Source: Anas platyrhynchos
Lineage: Eukaryota > Chordata > Aves > Anseriformes > Anatidae
Direction of reading: 5' to 3'
NCBI RefSeq assembly: GCF_047663525.1
Contig: NC_092601.1
Coordinates: 18,933,501 to 18,997,500 of the forward strand
DNA: 64,000 bases
Shown: piece by piece, positions 1-40,300 of the stretch
How the letters are laid out: each line of letters opens with the position of its first letter
Numbering within the stretch: position 1 is the stretch's first letter
Made by a program: the position numbers and the translations under genes
The notes under the pieces: model-generated
What the model saw: only the letters and a program-made list of their open reading frames with translations
Database searches by the model: none
What the model was told of the DNA's origin: nothing

Positions 1-28038
<28,038 letters not shown>

Positions 28039-29960
28039 CAGGCCGTGGCAACGCGAGGTGCAACCATTTATTGCCAACAAAGTGCAATTTGCTCCCGTTG
28101 AGTTTGGTTGTAAATACACTGCTGCTGCCTGCTACCACCGAGCAGAGCCGCGGGCCGAGGGGCCGGGGCAGCTCGGACACTGAACGGGCACCACAGATGG
28201 AAGCGAGGGTGAGGCACGGGCACAGGAAGGCAAACACCGCCTTGGTTTGACAGCGTCCTTCTTAGCATCCTCCATTTCAAGTGTATTGCAGAATCAAGGG
28301 CTTCAGACACAGCCGGGTAGAACCCTGCTGCCCTGCGTCCTGGCACCAGCAGCTGTGGGATCCCTGCCCCTGTCCCCTGTCCCCTGTCCCCATGGCCAGT
28401 GGTGCATGCGCAGGGTCCCTGCCCCTCGTGCAGGATGTCCCCTCGTGCCCAAGCAGTCCCCTCACATCTGCAGAGCTGATCAGGCTGGGATGGGAGCACT
28501 GGGGATGAGTGTGACCCTCTTGAGCCCCTGTGCACTGGATGTGCACGGCGTGGGGCTGCCTGCGCAGGCGGCAGAGGTCGGGTGCAGACCACTGGTGGTG
28601 GCCCGGAGGCTCTGATGCCTGCCACTGCCGGCCAGTGGCAGTGAGAAAAGACAGCACCTTGCATGGCACACCCATGTGGTGCCAACCTCGGGTCCAGGCT
28701 GGTTGTACCCAGCTGCTCAGGAGAGCAAGGAAAGCCCCAGAGCCCTTCTGGCCATCAGCTTTGCTTAAAGGTGTGGCAATGGCTGATAAAAAATCTTGTT
28801 GGTAATTTGATGTCATCAGCCCCAGACTTACCTGAGCTCGCCAGGAGACACAAACCCCTGAGCATTTTGGTGCCTCCTTGAAAAGCACAAAATCCTTAGT
28901 AGCTTCAGAATGAGAGGGAGCCCTCTGAAGCCTCGGGTACTGCCCCAAGGGACAGCAGAGCACAGCCAGAAACATCTCCTGTGCCCTCTGGTATCCGCTG
29001 CCAGGGGCTGGGGTCCTTGCAGTCCCTTTGGCGCACCGCATGATGTGACCAGTTTGTGCTGGATATACCCAGGGAACTCTAGGAGCATTCATGCCCATCT
29101 CCCAACAACAGCTGATTGTTCTATACATTAATTAAATTCCCTGCGAGCTGTCGCCAGGACAAAAGGGCTAAGAGCACCCTGCGGGCAGTGCATGCGCCTC
29201 CAGGCAACGCAGCACCCCAAGAGCTTTGCGGCAGCAGAACTACCGTGCGTTAATATTGTGAGGCATTGCTCCGTGCAAAATGCATCCATTGCCTTTCCAA
29301 CCCGACACGCTCCAACCTCCCGGCCCGCCGCAGCCTCGGTGAGCCTCTGCACGTCGATGCCAGAGCAAGAGCTCTTCCTGCAGCCTGTGCTGAAGCGCAG
29401 AATCACCAACCGGTGCATTATTTATGGGAGACCTTACGACCATCACACCTTCGGTTTTCATTATTTTTTAAACCCTGCCGTAGAAAGTGAAGTGTTTTCA
29501 CAGCGTTTTCAGCCCATACAGTTGCAAGTGCCAGGTAGTTTCCAGCCTTGTGCCGGCGGAGCCCAGCCCTGCCCGTCTCGGTCTCTCCTCTCCACTGACG
29601 GTGGCGACAGGGCAACGCGCACTCAGCTCCACTCCCCAGTTTGGGTGTTGCACACTGCTTTCAGTTGATTTTTTTTTTTTGTTTTTAATAATTATGTTAA
29701 ACATTTAAACTGCTGGAGTTTATTTTGAAACTGTCATTAAAAATATGAAAGTGCTGTACATAGATTTTGCTACATGTTGTAACTTTCCAGAATAGTTAGA
29801 ACTCCGATCCCTTTGGTATTTTTATGTGAATATTTTCAAAGAACCAGAACTTCTGAGATACAACTATATTATTTGATAACGGGACTCTGTATATTCACAA
29901 TTCAGTCTCTACCCAATGCCTATGTGCTATTCCCAAAATAAAGCTACTGCCTTCTGCCTC
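28039..29960 (+). other. GRID2IP: GRID2IP 3' UTR
   Basis: This runs from the TGA at 28036-28038 to just beyond the AATAAA at 29937. It is GC-rich near the stop and increasingly AT-rich from about 29650 onward (poly-T and A/T stretches), as is common near a vertebrate 3' end. Two ATTAAA variants also occur (near 29132 and 29735) and could give shorter ends. The transcript end is inferred from the signal, not shown. Confidence 0.7.
29937..29942 (+). terminator. GRID2IP: Poly(A) signal AATAAA, probable GRID2IP 3' end
   Basis: Canonical hexamer followed by a pyrimidine/T-containing stretch. It is the first canonical AATAAA that I see downstream of the stop codon, and the nearest gene on the same strand starts more than 4 kb further on. 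Confidence 0.7.
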
Positions 29961-32900
29961 CTGACTGCACGTGCATCTACAGTCTGTTAAAAATCGCTTG
30001 GTCCCACAGGTGCAGATGGAGGTGTGAGGAATTCTGCATTTGGCTCTCCTGTGACTGCACACCACAGTGTCGGGCCCTGTACCTCCAAGAGAAGGGCTGC
30101 TGCATCTGACCTTGCTGGCCTGAGGAAAACAACTCCACACTTCAGCAGAGAGCAGTTTGTGAGCCACATTCCATCTAGCATGATGAATATGAGCAGCAAA
30201 TTCTTAAAATAGTATGGATTTTTTCTGCAGCCTTCAGAAGAAAGTAGTTAGTGTGCGTATGAGCCAGCGAATTGTTTTTCTCTGTAAAGGAATCCTTGGC
30301 TGAGGACAAGTTTATGTCCCTGCAGCAATTTATCTCCCTTTACCCTACCCGCAGATAGATAGGGGCTGCTCTCCTATCAGATTTCCTGGTTGTAGTTTAG
30401 CTCGTTTACAGCAGCCTGCTCCAGCAGCAGCTCCTCCCTGGAGGCCATGGCACAGGCAACTGTAAAATGGCTCTGAGCAGAGCTAGGGGATGTGCACACC
30501 AGGTGCCCGCAGCCTCCTGGCATTCTTTCTGCTCTCCTGGCTGCACACAGGGCTGCGAACCACCAGAGACGGTGCCCTGCAGCCTCCACACTGCGCCTGG
30601 TCCCTGGCTGCATCCAGCCACGCACTTGTTGTCTTGTTTCTTCTTGATAACATCAAACACTTGGTCCATTTTTCCCCAGAATGAACACAGTGGCTGGAAG
30701 CTCTCCTCTCAGCCTTCTCCAGCTCATCCTTAGCAGAACTGAAGTCAGCCTTGACCGTGGCACTGTCCTCACGGGAGAGCGTGGCCTTGGGAAGGGAGCA
30801 GTAACTCCTGGAGCCGCCCTGCTCCGGGACCCGGCTCCTCCACCACCGCGGGGCTGGCTCCATCCACAGGCAGTGAAACAGCCAGCACGGAAATCCCAGG
30901 TTGCATTTCATGCTTGGGAATATTTAAGGGTTTTCACTCTTTCCTGCAAGAAATGGAAAAAAATAAATAAATCAAAAAGAGAACAAGCAGCTTAGGAAAG
31001 TCGTGGTGAGGATGTGCTCACAGCTCCTGTTGGTGGGCTGGCTGGGATGAAATAATTCCAGGCTGACGTCTCCAAGCCATGCTGGAACATGGCTGAATGC
31101 TTCCTCTAAGCATCCAGCCTGAAGTGCTGCGAGTCGTGATTTTATTTTTGCTGTGAGTTGTGATTTTTTTTCCAGGGGCAGTGAGAGCTGCCATAAAGAC
31201 AAACAGAAGTCTCAGCTTCAGAGTGGGAGAGCTGGAAGTCATAAAAAAGTTGCATGGGCTGGAGGTAGCGCAAGGCACCTGGCTGCTCAGCTTGAAGCCT
31301 CTGAGGATCTGCGTTGTTGTAGCACAATTCAGGAAAATCTGGAGTTTCCACATTCTAGCAGACCAAATTCAAGCATCTCTAGTCACAGGTTTCAAAGCCC
31401 TTTAGTTTTATCCATCAGCAGTGAGCTGAGAGGGAAACAATGAGCTAAAACACAGACACTTTTACAGACACGCTTTCCCTACTTTGCTTCTGGTTCCCTG
31501 AGCTTTGGGGTGCTCGAGTTTATTATTGTTGAACTTAGACCCAGGACTAGCTGCAGGCTCCCTCCTGTGTCTTGGGATGTCAGCCTGCAAGGACACCAGC
31601 ACTGACTTTCTTATTGTTACGTGTCCCTTCCTGAGCCACAGATTGCTTCAGGGGATGGCACTCTGGAATTTGAACCATGAGCCCTGATAGTGGAAATAAG
31701 GCACTTCTTGCCAGAGCTGTGAGAGACCGAAAGAGTAACCGGGCAATTAGTTTAACTTTGACTATAAATATTCCTCCTCATTCCTTGTGACACTGCTAAC
31801 AGCTCTGCTGGCAAATCCCGATTCTCTGGCAATATTTAAGCTGCCTGTCAGTTGGCAGAGGCTTGGTGGTGCCTAGCGCGAGGGAACAGAATGAGACCCA
31901 GCTGAGCGCAGTAAGTTCCCGTTCGGCTTCTGCCTCGTGCCGGGGAGCTCTGGGTGCTGGGTGGCTTTGGGGCGGCTTCGGGGCTGACTCTCTTCCCGAC
32001 GAGCGGTGGTGTCTTTAGAAGGTGGATAGAGCTTGGAAAAGCTTTAAAAAATCCTGTTACAGCGGCATTTAGAGTGATAGAGTCCAGACGGTGCCTCGAC
32101 ACCCACGTGGGCTGCGTCTCCCTGGGACCATTGATAAAGGCTGGCTTCAGCGGCTGCATTTCTATGCCACGGATGTTCCTTCCTCACAATCTCTGGCGGG
32201 GAAAGCGCTGCCGCTTGTGCCAGGAACCGAGGGAGACCGAGCTGTGACCTGAATGCACAAAACAGGCAAAATTTCCACTGGGCCTGGGCAGGGTTAGAAT
32301 TAGAAATCAGAGCGGCTGAGCTCACTGCATTCGCCCTGCAGCTCACCGCCGGGTCAGGGACCCTGCGTGGCTTTAAACGGGACCTACGGACACACCTTGG
32401 TGCTGGGAATTCACCCGAGCATGTCCTGCATGTCCCTTCCTCATTGACAGGCATGACAAATGCCCGCAGGGCTCTGCTCAGGCACTGTACACCTTGCAGA
32501 GGAAAAGGCACAGAGGTGTCCGTGCGCCCTGCCCCGTGCCAGACTGAGCGCAGGTAGCTCGTGGTGCTGGCTGCACTACAGCACCTGGCCCTGCTACGGG
32601 AAGTGAAAAGAAATGGCAATATCAGAGCTGCAAAAGAGAAAGTGGGAGGTGTTAGAGGGGTTAGCAGCTTCCTGAGGCTGGCGCACCAAACTGTGTTTCT
32701 CTTTTCCAAGTTAGAGGTTGAGCATGCCAGTGAAAGTGCAGCAAAAGCCAGAATACCTTGCCTCTTAAAGATGTACGGCACCACTGACCGTCTGATGGGC
32801 TGTGCTCTGCCTCCCTGCAAGGCCACTGCCCCAAGGGGATTCAGTGGGAGCCGGGTGCTTTGCAGGGCACAGGAGGGGCTCTGCGGGGTCCTGCGGGTCC

Positions 32901-34318
32901 TGCTCTCAGCCCAGCATTGGCACCGCTCTCAGCCGACCACAGCGCGGCTCTGGACTGCCTTTGGCATGTGAGCTGTAGGATGCTGATGTCTCAGGATACA
33001 ACCTGCTGGTTGTGGGCAGTGGGTGATGGGAGTGCAGGGCCTCGCCTGACACCCTAAAAATGCTTCGTCCCTTACTGCCATAAATGCACGAGCCCCAAGG
33101 TCCTCATCCATACAGACTGTGCTGGGGATGAGTTTGCAGTGGCACAGGGCAGAGCCTGAGCTTTTCAGTGCTGCCCAGCTGTGAAATTGCTGCAGCTCCA
33201 TCACCGGTGCACTGGCAACATTGCCTCAGTGCGTGGGGTGAACTTTTGTGTATCCGTTCCCTTCACACACCTGGGCAGGGAGCACACGGCAGTGCCACGA
33301 TGCCAGGAGCAGTTGGCTGCATCCAGCCGGCTCTTCAGGCAATGGGTGAGTTAAGGGCAGCTCTCGGCTGCTGCTCAAAGCAGCGATTGCATGCTCACAA
33401 AGAGGTGAGGCCAGAGGAGGTTGTGAAACCCAGGACCAAGGGATGGGGTGGATGCCTCTGTCCGTGCTCGCTGAGCGCTGCGCTCGGGGGCAGAACTTGT
33501 CCGGCCGCCCCTCTCGCCTGCCCCTGCAGCACCGCAGCACAGCGCCCACACAGCTCCCTCTGCGTGGCCATCAGGGCAGGGCACACCGCCTCCCTTTGCC
33601 CCACCTTTTCCAGCTTTTTGGTGGGGGGAGCTTGGAAGTGTCACCTTACGAGTGCAAGAGTGGCCAAAGGAGCTGGGCAGCTCTGCAGGCATGGGGAGGA
33701 GGAGGACGAGCAGGAGCCCGGTGTCCTGGTGGTGACGGTGCCGCAGGGGTGCAGGGTCTGCCCTGCCCAGGGGACGTCTCCTCGTCTCAGCAGGGTAAGA
33801 GGAAGCAAATCCTGTATATCCTTGGGGGGGTGAGCAGGGCAGGGTGCTGGGCCACAGGGATCCTGCGTGACCACCAAAGCCAGAGGCTCACTTTCTGCGC
33901 CACTGCTGGTGCTGCCATTCGCCTCCTGTTCTGCTTTCAAAGCAAGGTAGAGGCTGGATGAGAGGAGGAGGAGGAGGAAAGGAAGAGGAACGACACTGGT
34001 TCCCAATGAGCCTCCTTGCCTGGATTTTTTCTGTTCAGCTAGTGACTTCTCTGTAATGCGCCCATTTCTCTGCTGGGTAAAAACTCAGCCACGCCAAGGG
34101 TCCTGACCCTGGCAGCATCTGGCACATCACAGACCAGAGGGATCAGTGAGTGGGGACGAGCACCAGGCACAGGAGCCACCTCCACAGCTCCGGCACCAGC
34201 AGCCCCACAACCCCACAGCCCGGCCAGCGCTGAGCACCCCAGGAAGCAGCCGGCACCTCCCCGGTGCTGCCCCCACCCTGCACCTGCCCCTAACCACCCG
34301 ACCCTTTTTTTTTGACAG
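29961..34318. other. Intergenic gap between GRID2IP and SLC5A11
   Basis: No gene is confidently recognised. A few short minus-strand peptides at 30380-30910 look coding-like but do not assemble into a consistent model. A (GGA)n-rich patch lies near 33960-33990. The SLC5A11 promoter and any untranslated first exon should lie in the right half. No CpG island as strong as the one at 46 kb is present. Confidence 0.6.
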
Positions 34319-34362
34319 ATACATGCATCAGGACAAAGAAGTGCCCGCCCGCACCAGAAGCC
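34319..34362 (+). other. SLC5A11: SLC5A11 5' UTR part of first coding exon, with upstream ATG
   Basis: A poly-T tract and ACAG acceptor end at 34318, so this exon probably receives an upstream untranslated exon that I could not find. An upstream ATG at 34323, in another frame with a weak context (T at -3, C at +4), would run through exons 1 and 2 and stop at 36031-36033 after 88 codons, overlapping the main start. Confidence 0.6.
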
Positions 34363-37300
34363 ATGGAGACCACCAGCAGCACCCCAGTGTCCGTGACTCC
34401 CCAGTGGGATGTGTTCCCCCAGAAGACGCTGGACTCCATAGACATCGCGGTCCTCGTGCTGTACTTTGTGTTTGTCCTGGCTGTTGGGCTCTGGGTAAGC
34501 AGACACCGTTAACAGTTTTTGTATGTGCCCTGTTATACTGAAAAATGTGGCTCTTTGGGCCACGAATTATTCTAGTTTGGCTTGAATCAAGCCACACTTC
34601 ACTGAATTCAACTGCACAAGGGGAAGGATGCAGTTTACAGGTCCTTACCCTCACTTCAGCCTGAGGAAGTGCCCTCCCTGCGCTGCAGGAGAGCTCTTCA
34701 GCTCCAGTGTTTGCTAAGGTTGTGAGAACACTTGTAAGGAAGAGGTTGTGTAAGTACCGAGTATTACTACTAATAACGCTTTGTTTATCTGGGAAGGAAT
34801 TGCTGTCCTATAAATCATCTGTGCCTGTCGGCAGTGAGGTTCTGACAGCAGATCCCTTAAATTAAAAATAATATTTATATACAATTAAGGCGTCCTTCTG
34901 GCATGACTTTTATAATAGCAGAAGCACAATCTGGCTGTCACAAGGCAGAGAGGAATGGTTTCTGCCCTCACACACAGTGCGTAACCCACGATATCACATG
35001 AAAACCTCTGAAATCTCTGAAGAATGACAGTCAGTGAGCAACGCACGCAGTGCCTCGCATTTCTCCTGGCTGAGCCTGATAACTAGGGATGTCCGCAGCT
35101 CTTGTCCAAAATTCTTGGCTTCCTTGTGGATCTGGAGTGATGACAGGACACTCTCCCACCGGGGAACCGGCCACGTGCTCGGTGCTGTTCCGAGCAGCAG
35201 TGAATGCTGATCCTTTGTTCTGCTTTTCTGCTTTCCCAGTCCATGTGGAAGACGCAGCGCAGCACCGTGAAAGGCTACTTCCTAGCCGGGGGACAGATGG
35301 TTTGGTGGCCTGTAAGTACCTCTGTCATCATACTGCCTGCCCCTAAGTTACAGTGAGACTAAAAACCAATTCTGCCCAAGCAGAATGTATTTCTCCACGC
35401 AGAAAGAAAAAGGTAACTCCCATGGTTTGCAACGACCCAGCTGCAATTCTGTTGTTTTTCCATGTTCAAGGAAGAGGAGCTGCTGCAGGGCACCCGCCCC
35501 AGCCCTGGGCACCCACGGCAGCCACCCCCGGCTGGCCAAGCCCGTCTGCTTCCTCAGGGCTTGTCTGGAGACCTCTGGCAGTAACGGGGTGGTCCCTGTT
35601 GTGTTGCTCTCTGCTAGGTGGGGAGCTTCATTTGGGCTGGCCCGCTGAGTCAGTAGGTGCTAATACAGGGACCTGGAAGCCCGACATTCCCGGTGTGCCC
35701 TCCGCCTTCTGCCCTGATCTTCCATGAGACTGGGCACCCGTTTGGAAGCAGGTTGCCCCTAAATTTGCCCCCACATGAGCAGCACAGTGCAAGTGGTGAA
35801 AGGAGCTGGAGAAAGGTGCCAGAGCCACTGAGCACGTAGGCAAACGAAGGAGGCAGAGGGTGAAAAGGATTCACGTCCCGCAGCAGGGCGTGCAGGAATG
35901 GCATCACCGCCCAGCCTGTGTGCTGCGACACGGAGCTGCCCCACTCCCTCCCTGTGCACCACCAGGCCCAGCCGAGGGCACCGCGCCTGACCTCCCGCCT
36001 CTCTCCCCAGGTGGGCGCATCCCTGTTTGCTAGCAATGTTGGGAGCGGGCACTTCATCGGCCTGGCTGGGTCAGGAGCTGCCTCAGGAATTGCTGCAACA
36101 GCCTACGAGTGGAACGTGAGTATGGCACGGCACGGCACGGCACGGCACGGCATGGCATGGCACGGCACGGCATGGCACAGCAGCCCTCCAGCTGCCTCTG
36201 TGCTTTAAGGGCAGGTCCCCTGAAGGCCTGAGCCCCAAGGAACTGCCACACAAGGGCAGAGCAGCTCCCAAACCTCAGAGTCCCGTTTCAGGAGCTCAGA
36301 GTCACCTCCAGCTGCTGGTGGCCTGAGGCCCGTGAGAAGTCCCCAAGTCCCCTGGGTGTGCGCACTCCCCCCACTTGATCACAGCCTTGACCAGCATCCT
36401 TGAATTTCCTTTCCATTTGTTTTGCAGGGGATGTTTTGTGTTTTGGTGCTGGCCTGGCTATTCCTTCCAATTTACATAGCGGCAGGAGTAAGTAAATGGG
36501 AAGTTGTGTCCATCAATGACGTTGGGGGATTCACACCGCCTGCTTGGCTCCTGGGCTTGGCCATTCCCTGCTGCAGCTGCGTTGCTCCTGGCAGCAGCGA
36601 GGCAGCTGCAGAGCACCCGATGCCCCTGGGACCCGGTGTGTGATGGGCCAAGGGCCGGGCAGGAGCTGCTGCCTGGGCACAGTGCTCGGGCTGCCGGCCG
36701 TAAGGGAGAGCTGAGACATCTCCCATGGAGCTGGGGGCTCCCGTGTCTCACTCCGTGTTTCTCCTGCACAGGTCACTACCATGCCAGAGTACCTGCAGAA
36801 GCGCTTTGGAGGCAAAAGAATTCAGGTGTTCCTGGCGATTCTCTACTTGTTCATCTACATCTTCACCAAAATATCGGTAAGTAGGAAAAAAATGAAAGGA
36901 GGCTGAGCTCAACTCACTTCAGAAACATGCGCTGATCAGCAGGACCGAGAGAGGCCGTGACTGCCCCTTCCCTGTAGTATCAGAAAAGGGAGTGTTTTCA
37001 AAATACCTCAGGTAGTTTATAGTTGTTTCAAGAAGCTACACAAAAAGAATTACAGCTTTTTTTTTCTTTTCTTTTTTTTTCTTTTTTTCTGGGAGGGATT
37101 TGAATGCTTGCTACAGTAAGGGGGAAACTACACGTCAATGTCCTGAGCAGGAATCCATTGAAAAGTTAACCTGATGGACGCACTTGTTGTTAGATTTTGT
37201 ACGTCTGGCTTGCTTGCCCAGTTTCCCTTTGCACGTTCATTTCCTGCTCAGACACCAAACACTGCTCTGTGCAGGATGAATAAATGTAGGAGTCGGTTTG

Positions 37301-40300
37301 CATTCAGGTGAAAAGAGTTCAGAGCCTTATTGCTCCTCTTTGATGTAGTGCCTTGAATGAATAACTGAACCAACCCTTGCGCAACACCCCACAGGCTGTT
37401 TATTAACAGGGCAGCAGTGCGTGAACTGGTAAAAGCAGAGTCCCTCTGGGTGTTTTTCCCATGCAGGCAGGGTCTGGGGGGGCCGAGCTGCCTGGCACAC
37501 GCTGCCTGCAGCCCTGGGGGGCAATGCATTGCGGGGTTCCTGCGGGCACCCAGGGGCCAGGCTCTGGTGCTCCCATAGAAAAAAACTGCCCCTTCGGTGC
37601 ATATTTCTGCTGATATGATGTCTGACAGAGAAAAGGGATTGTTCAGATGCTTTTATGCATCTGTCACTCTATGGTCTGCGGTTTGCCCATCCTAAAAGGC
37701 AGCGTTTCCATGTAGCTGCTGAGCAAGGTGGCTGCTGGGCCACCGCACCCCAAGGACGCTGCCCTCACCCACGGGCTGGGCCCTGCCAGCAACGAGGAAG
37801 TCACTGCACAGCCCAGGGCAATGGGGCTGGCAGCAGACACCGGGGAGCTCAGCACCTGGGGGGTTCGGTTCCTGCCCCTATGGCACTCCCCAGCCCCCTC
37901 GCTGCCTCCTCCGCAGTGGGAAGGGGTCAGCTCAGCCCACCCGGGCACCTGCACGCAGGAGCTGTGCAGGCTCCTCCTGGGGTAGCTCACACTGCATCCC
38001 CCCACAACAAACACTGATCCTAAACTCATCTTAACATGGGAGCTTGGTCCCGTGCACAGGAGCTGGGGCTGCAGAGGGATGTGCAGAGAAGGGGAAGGAT
38101 GCAGCTGAGCTGGCCGAGCGCTCCCACTCCCTGGCTCGGCCAGCCTAGAGGGGCTCGGTACCACCTCCAGCAGCTGCAGTGACTGCTTTGTTCCCTAGGT
38201 TGATATGTACGCTGGGGCCCTCTTCATTCAGCAGGCCTTGCACTGGGACCTCTACATTGCTGTTGTGGGCCTGCTGGCAATCACCGCTGTCTACACTGTT
38301 GCAGGTACGGGGCTGAGTTTCAGATCCTAATGCTGGGGTCCTGCTTAGTGAGCTGAGTGCGTTCATGCAGCGCACAAAGCATCCTCGCGCTTATGGTAGG
38401 AGTCCTGAACTCCCATGCTGTCTGGTTTTGCCATGAGCATGGGGAGCTGCAAAGCAATCGGTAACTCACCTGTTAAAAGAGAATTATGAGGTCAGAGTAA
38501 ATGAACACCCCTTGCAAGGCCATGCCAGATAGGGATGTACATCAGGTTCTCCTTACGGGAAGTTATGCCCATGGCATTTGCCCAGTACAGGTTCTCCTCT
38601 GGGCTTTTTGGAGGAATGAGGGCCTAACATAACAGCGAGCTGTGTAATGCGGAAAACATTGTCGGTCTCGGGTGCCCTTTTGGGGCTTAAGAGTGGCCAA
38701 ATGGAACAAAGCCATGCACGAAGTAGCAAATCCCAAACAAATAAAGGTTGCTCCTTTCTCACTGCTCACCCTGTGATGTTGCTCATAACGATCCCCCCCA
38801 CGCCTGCTTTTTTCCCTCCTCCTTATTCAGCTTGGGCTTTGTCTTGGAGCTTTTCCACCTATTTCCCGTAGAAGCACTTATACTGGACTTTGGTTTTTTA
38901 GTGCCAAAATGGTGATTCATCACGATTCAAAACATGAGAAGTTTCAGCCAAAGTGCCGTGCAGGGGAAGGGCTGACCTGCCTGCCTTGGGCAAAGCGCCT
39001 GGCAGCCGGTGACAGCGCGCCCGGCAGGGCTCTGGGGTTGCCCTGCTCTCAAAACGCTGCCGAGGTGCGGGGGCTCCGGCCCAGAGCAGCCCCCGTTTCC
39101 CACCGCTCGCTGCTCCTCTCTTCTCCCAGGTGGCCTGGCCGCGGTGATATACACAGACGCGCTGCAAACCCTCATCATGCTGATCGGCGCCGTGACTCTC
39201 ATGGTCTTCAGTGAGTGTTGCCCTGGGGTCGTGAAACTGCGGCAGAATCTTTAACACATGGCACAGACGCTGGGTCATTACAGCTGATTTCTTAATTGAT
39301 GTTCAAGAAGTGCCTTCTATGTATTTTCCTGCTGAAATATAAATTTAGACAAATGATCTTACAGTAGTTCTTTATGTGGTAAAAGTGCACAAGTACTCCA
39401 TGAAAAATACCTAAAGAAAAATGTTCTGAGGTAGTGTAAGAGATGGGCAAGCATCTTCTCTAGCCAGGAGGTTTACAGCGTGATGCTGTCCCCAGCCCAG
39501 TGTTAAAGTCACTGGCTTCTGACCTTAAAGAATACCTGCGGAGGATCACCCTCAGCAAACTGCAGAGTACGGAGCACAGAAGATGATAACTGCTTCTTGT
39601 GACCTGTTTTAGGCTTTGTTGAAGTTGGCGGTCTTGGAGGCTTGCAGACGAAATACTTTGATGCCATTCCCAGCATCCGCAAGGAAAACAGCAGCTGCGG
39701 CTTGCCAAGGGAAGATGCTTTTCACATTTTCCGGGACCCTGTTAACTCCGACCTTCCCTGGCCAGGGGTTTTGGTGGGAATGACCATCCCGTCCCTCTGG
39801 TACTGGTGTACAGACCAGGTGGGTTACTGCTTATTCCTTTGGCTGGTTTCATGAACATGTTTTCAGTTGTTTAAACCTGATGACAAACCTAAGGTTTGCA
39901 GCATAGCCTGGGCTGTTTATTTCTTACGGGAATGCAGTAAAAGCTGATGCTCTCAATCCTCAGTCTGCAAAACTGGACATGCACAACTAAGCTTTGTGAA
40001 TAACTTTAATGTAAAAAGGAGGGAAATGTGTTTGTGGAGGGTGTTAATCTCAGTCTGTAAAGGTTTTTTTGAACTTCAGCCTTTTACTTCTCTCAGCCTT
40101 GCAGGGGTCTGACCACAGTCACCCCGAGTGACAACATCAGGGCCAGCAGGATTGAAGCCCTGGGCAACCTTCTGATGTTTCTGCAGCGTTCTTCTAACTC
40201 GTTTTGCTCATTTCTGGCTCTGTCCTTCCCTGAGAGGAGTGCTGCTGAGCAGCACACCAAACGCATTTCTTAATTTTTAGGTCATCGTTCAGAGGTCCCT

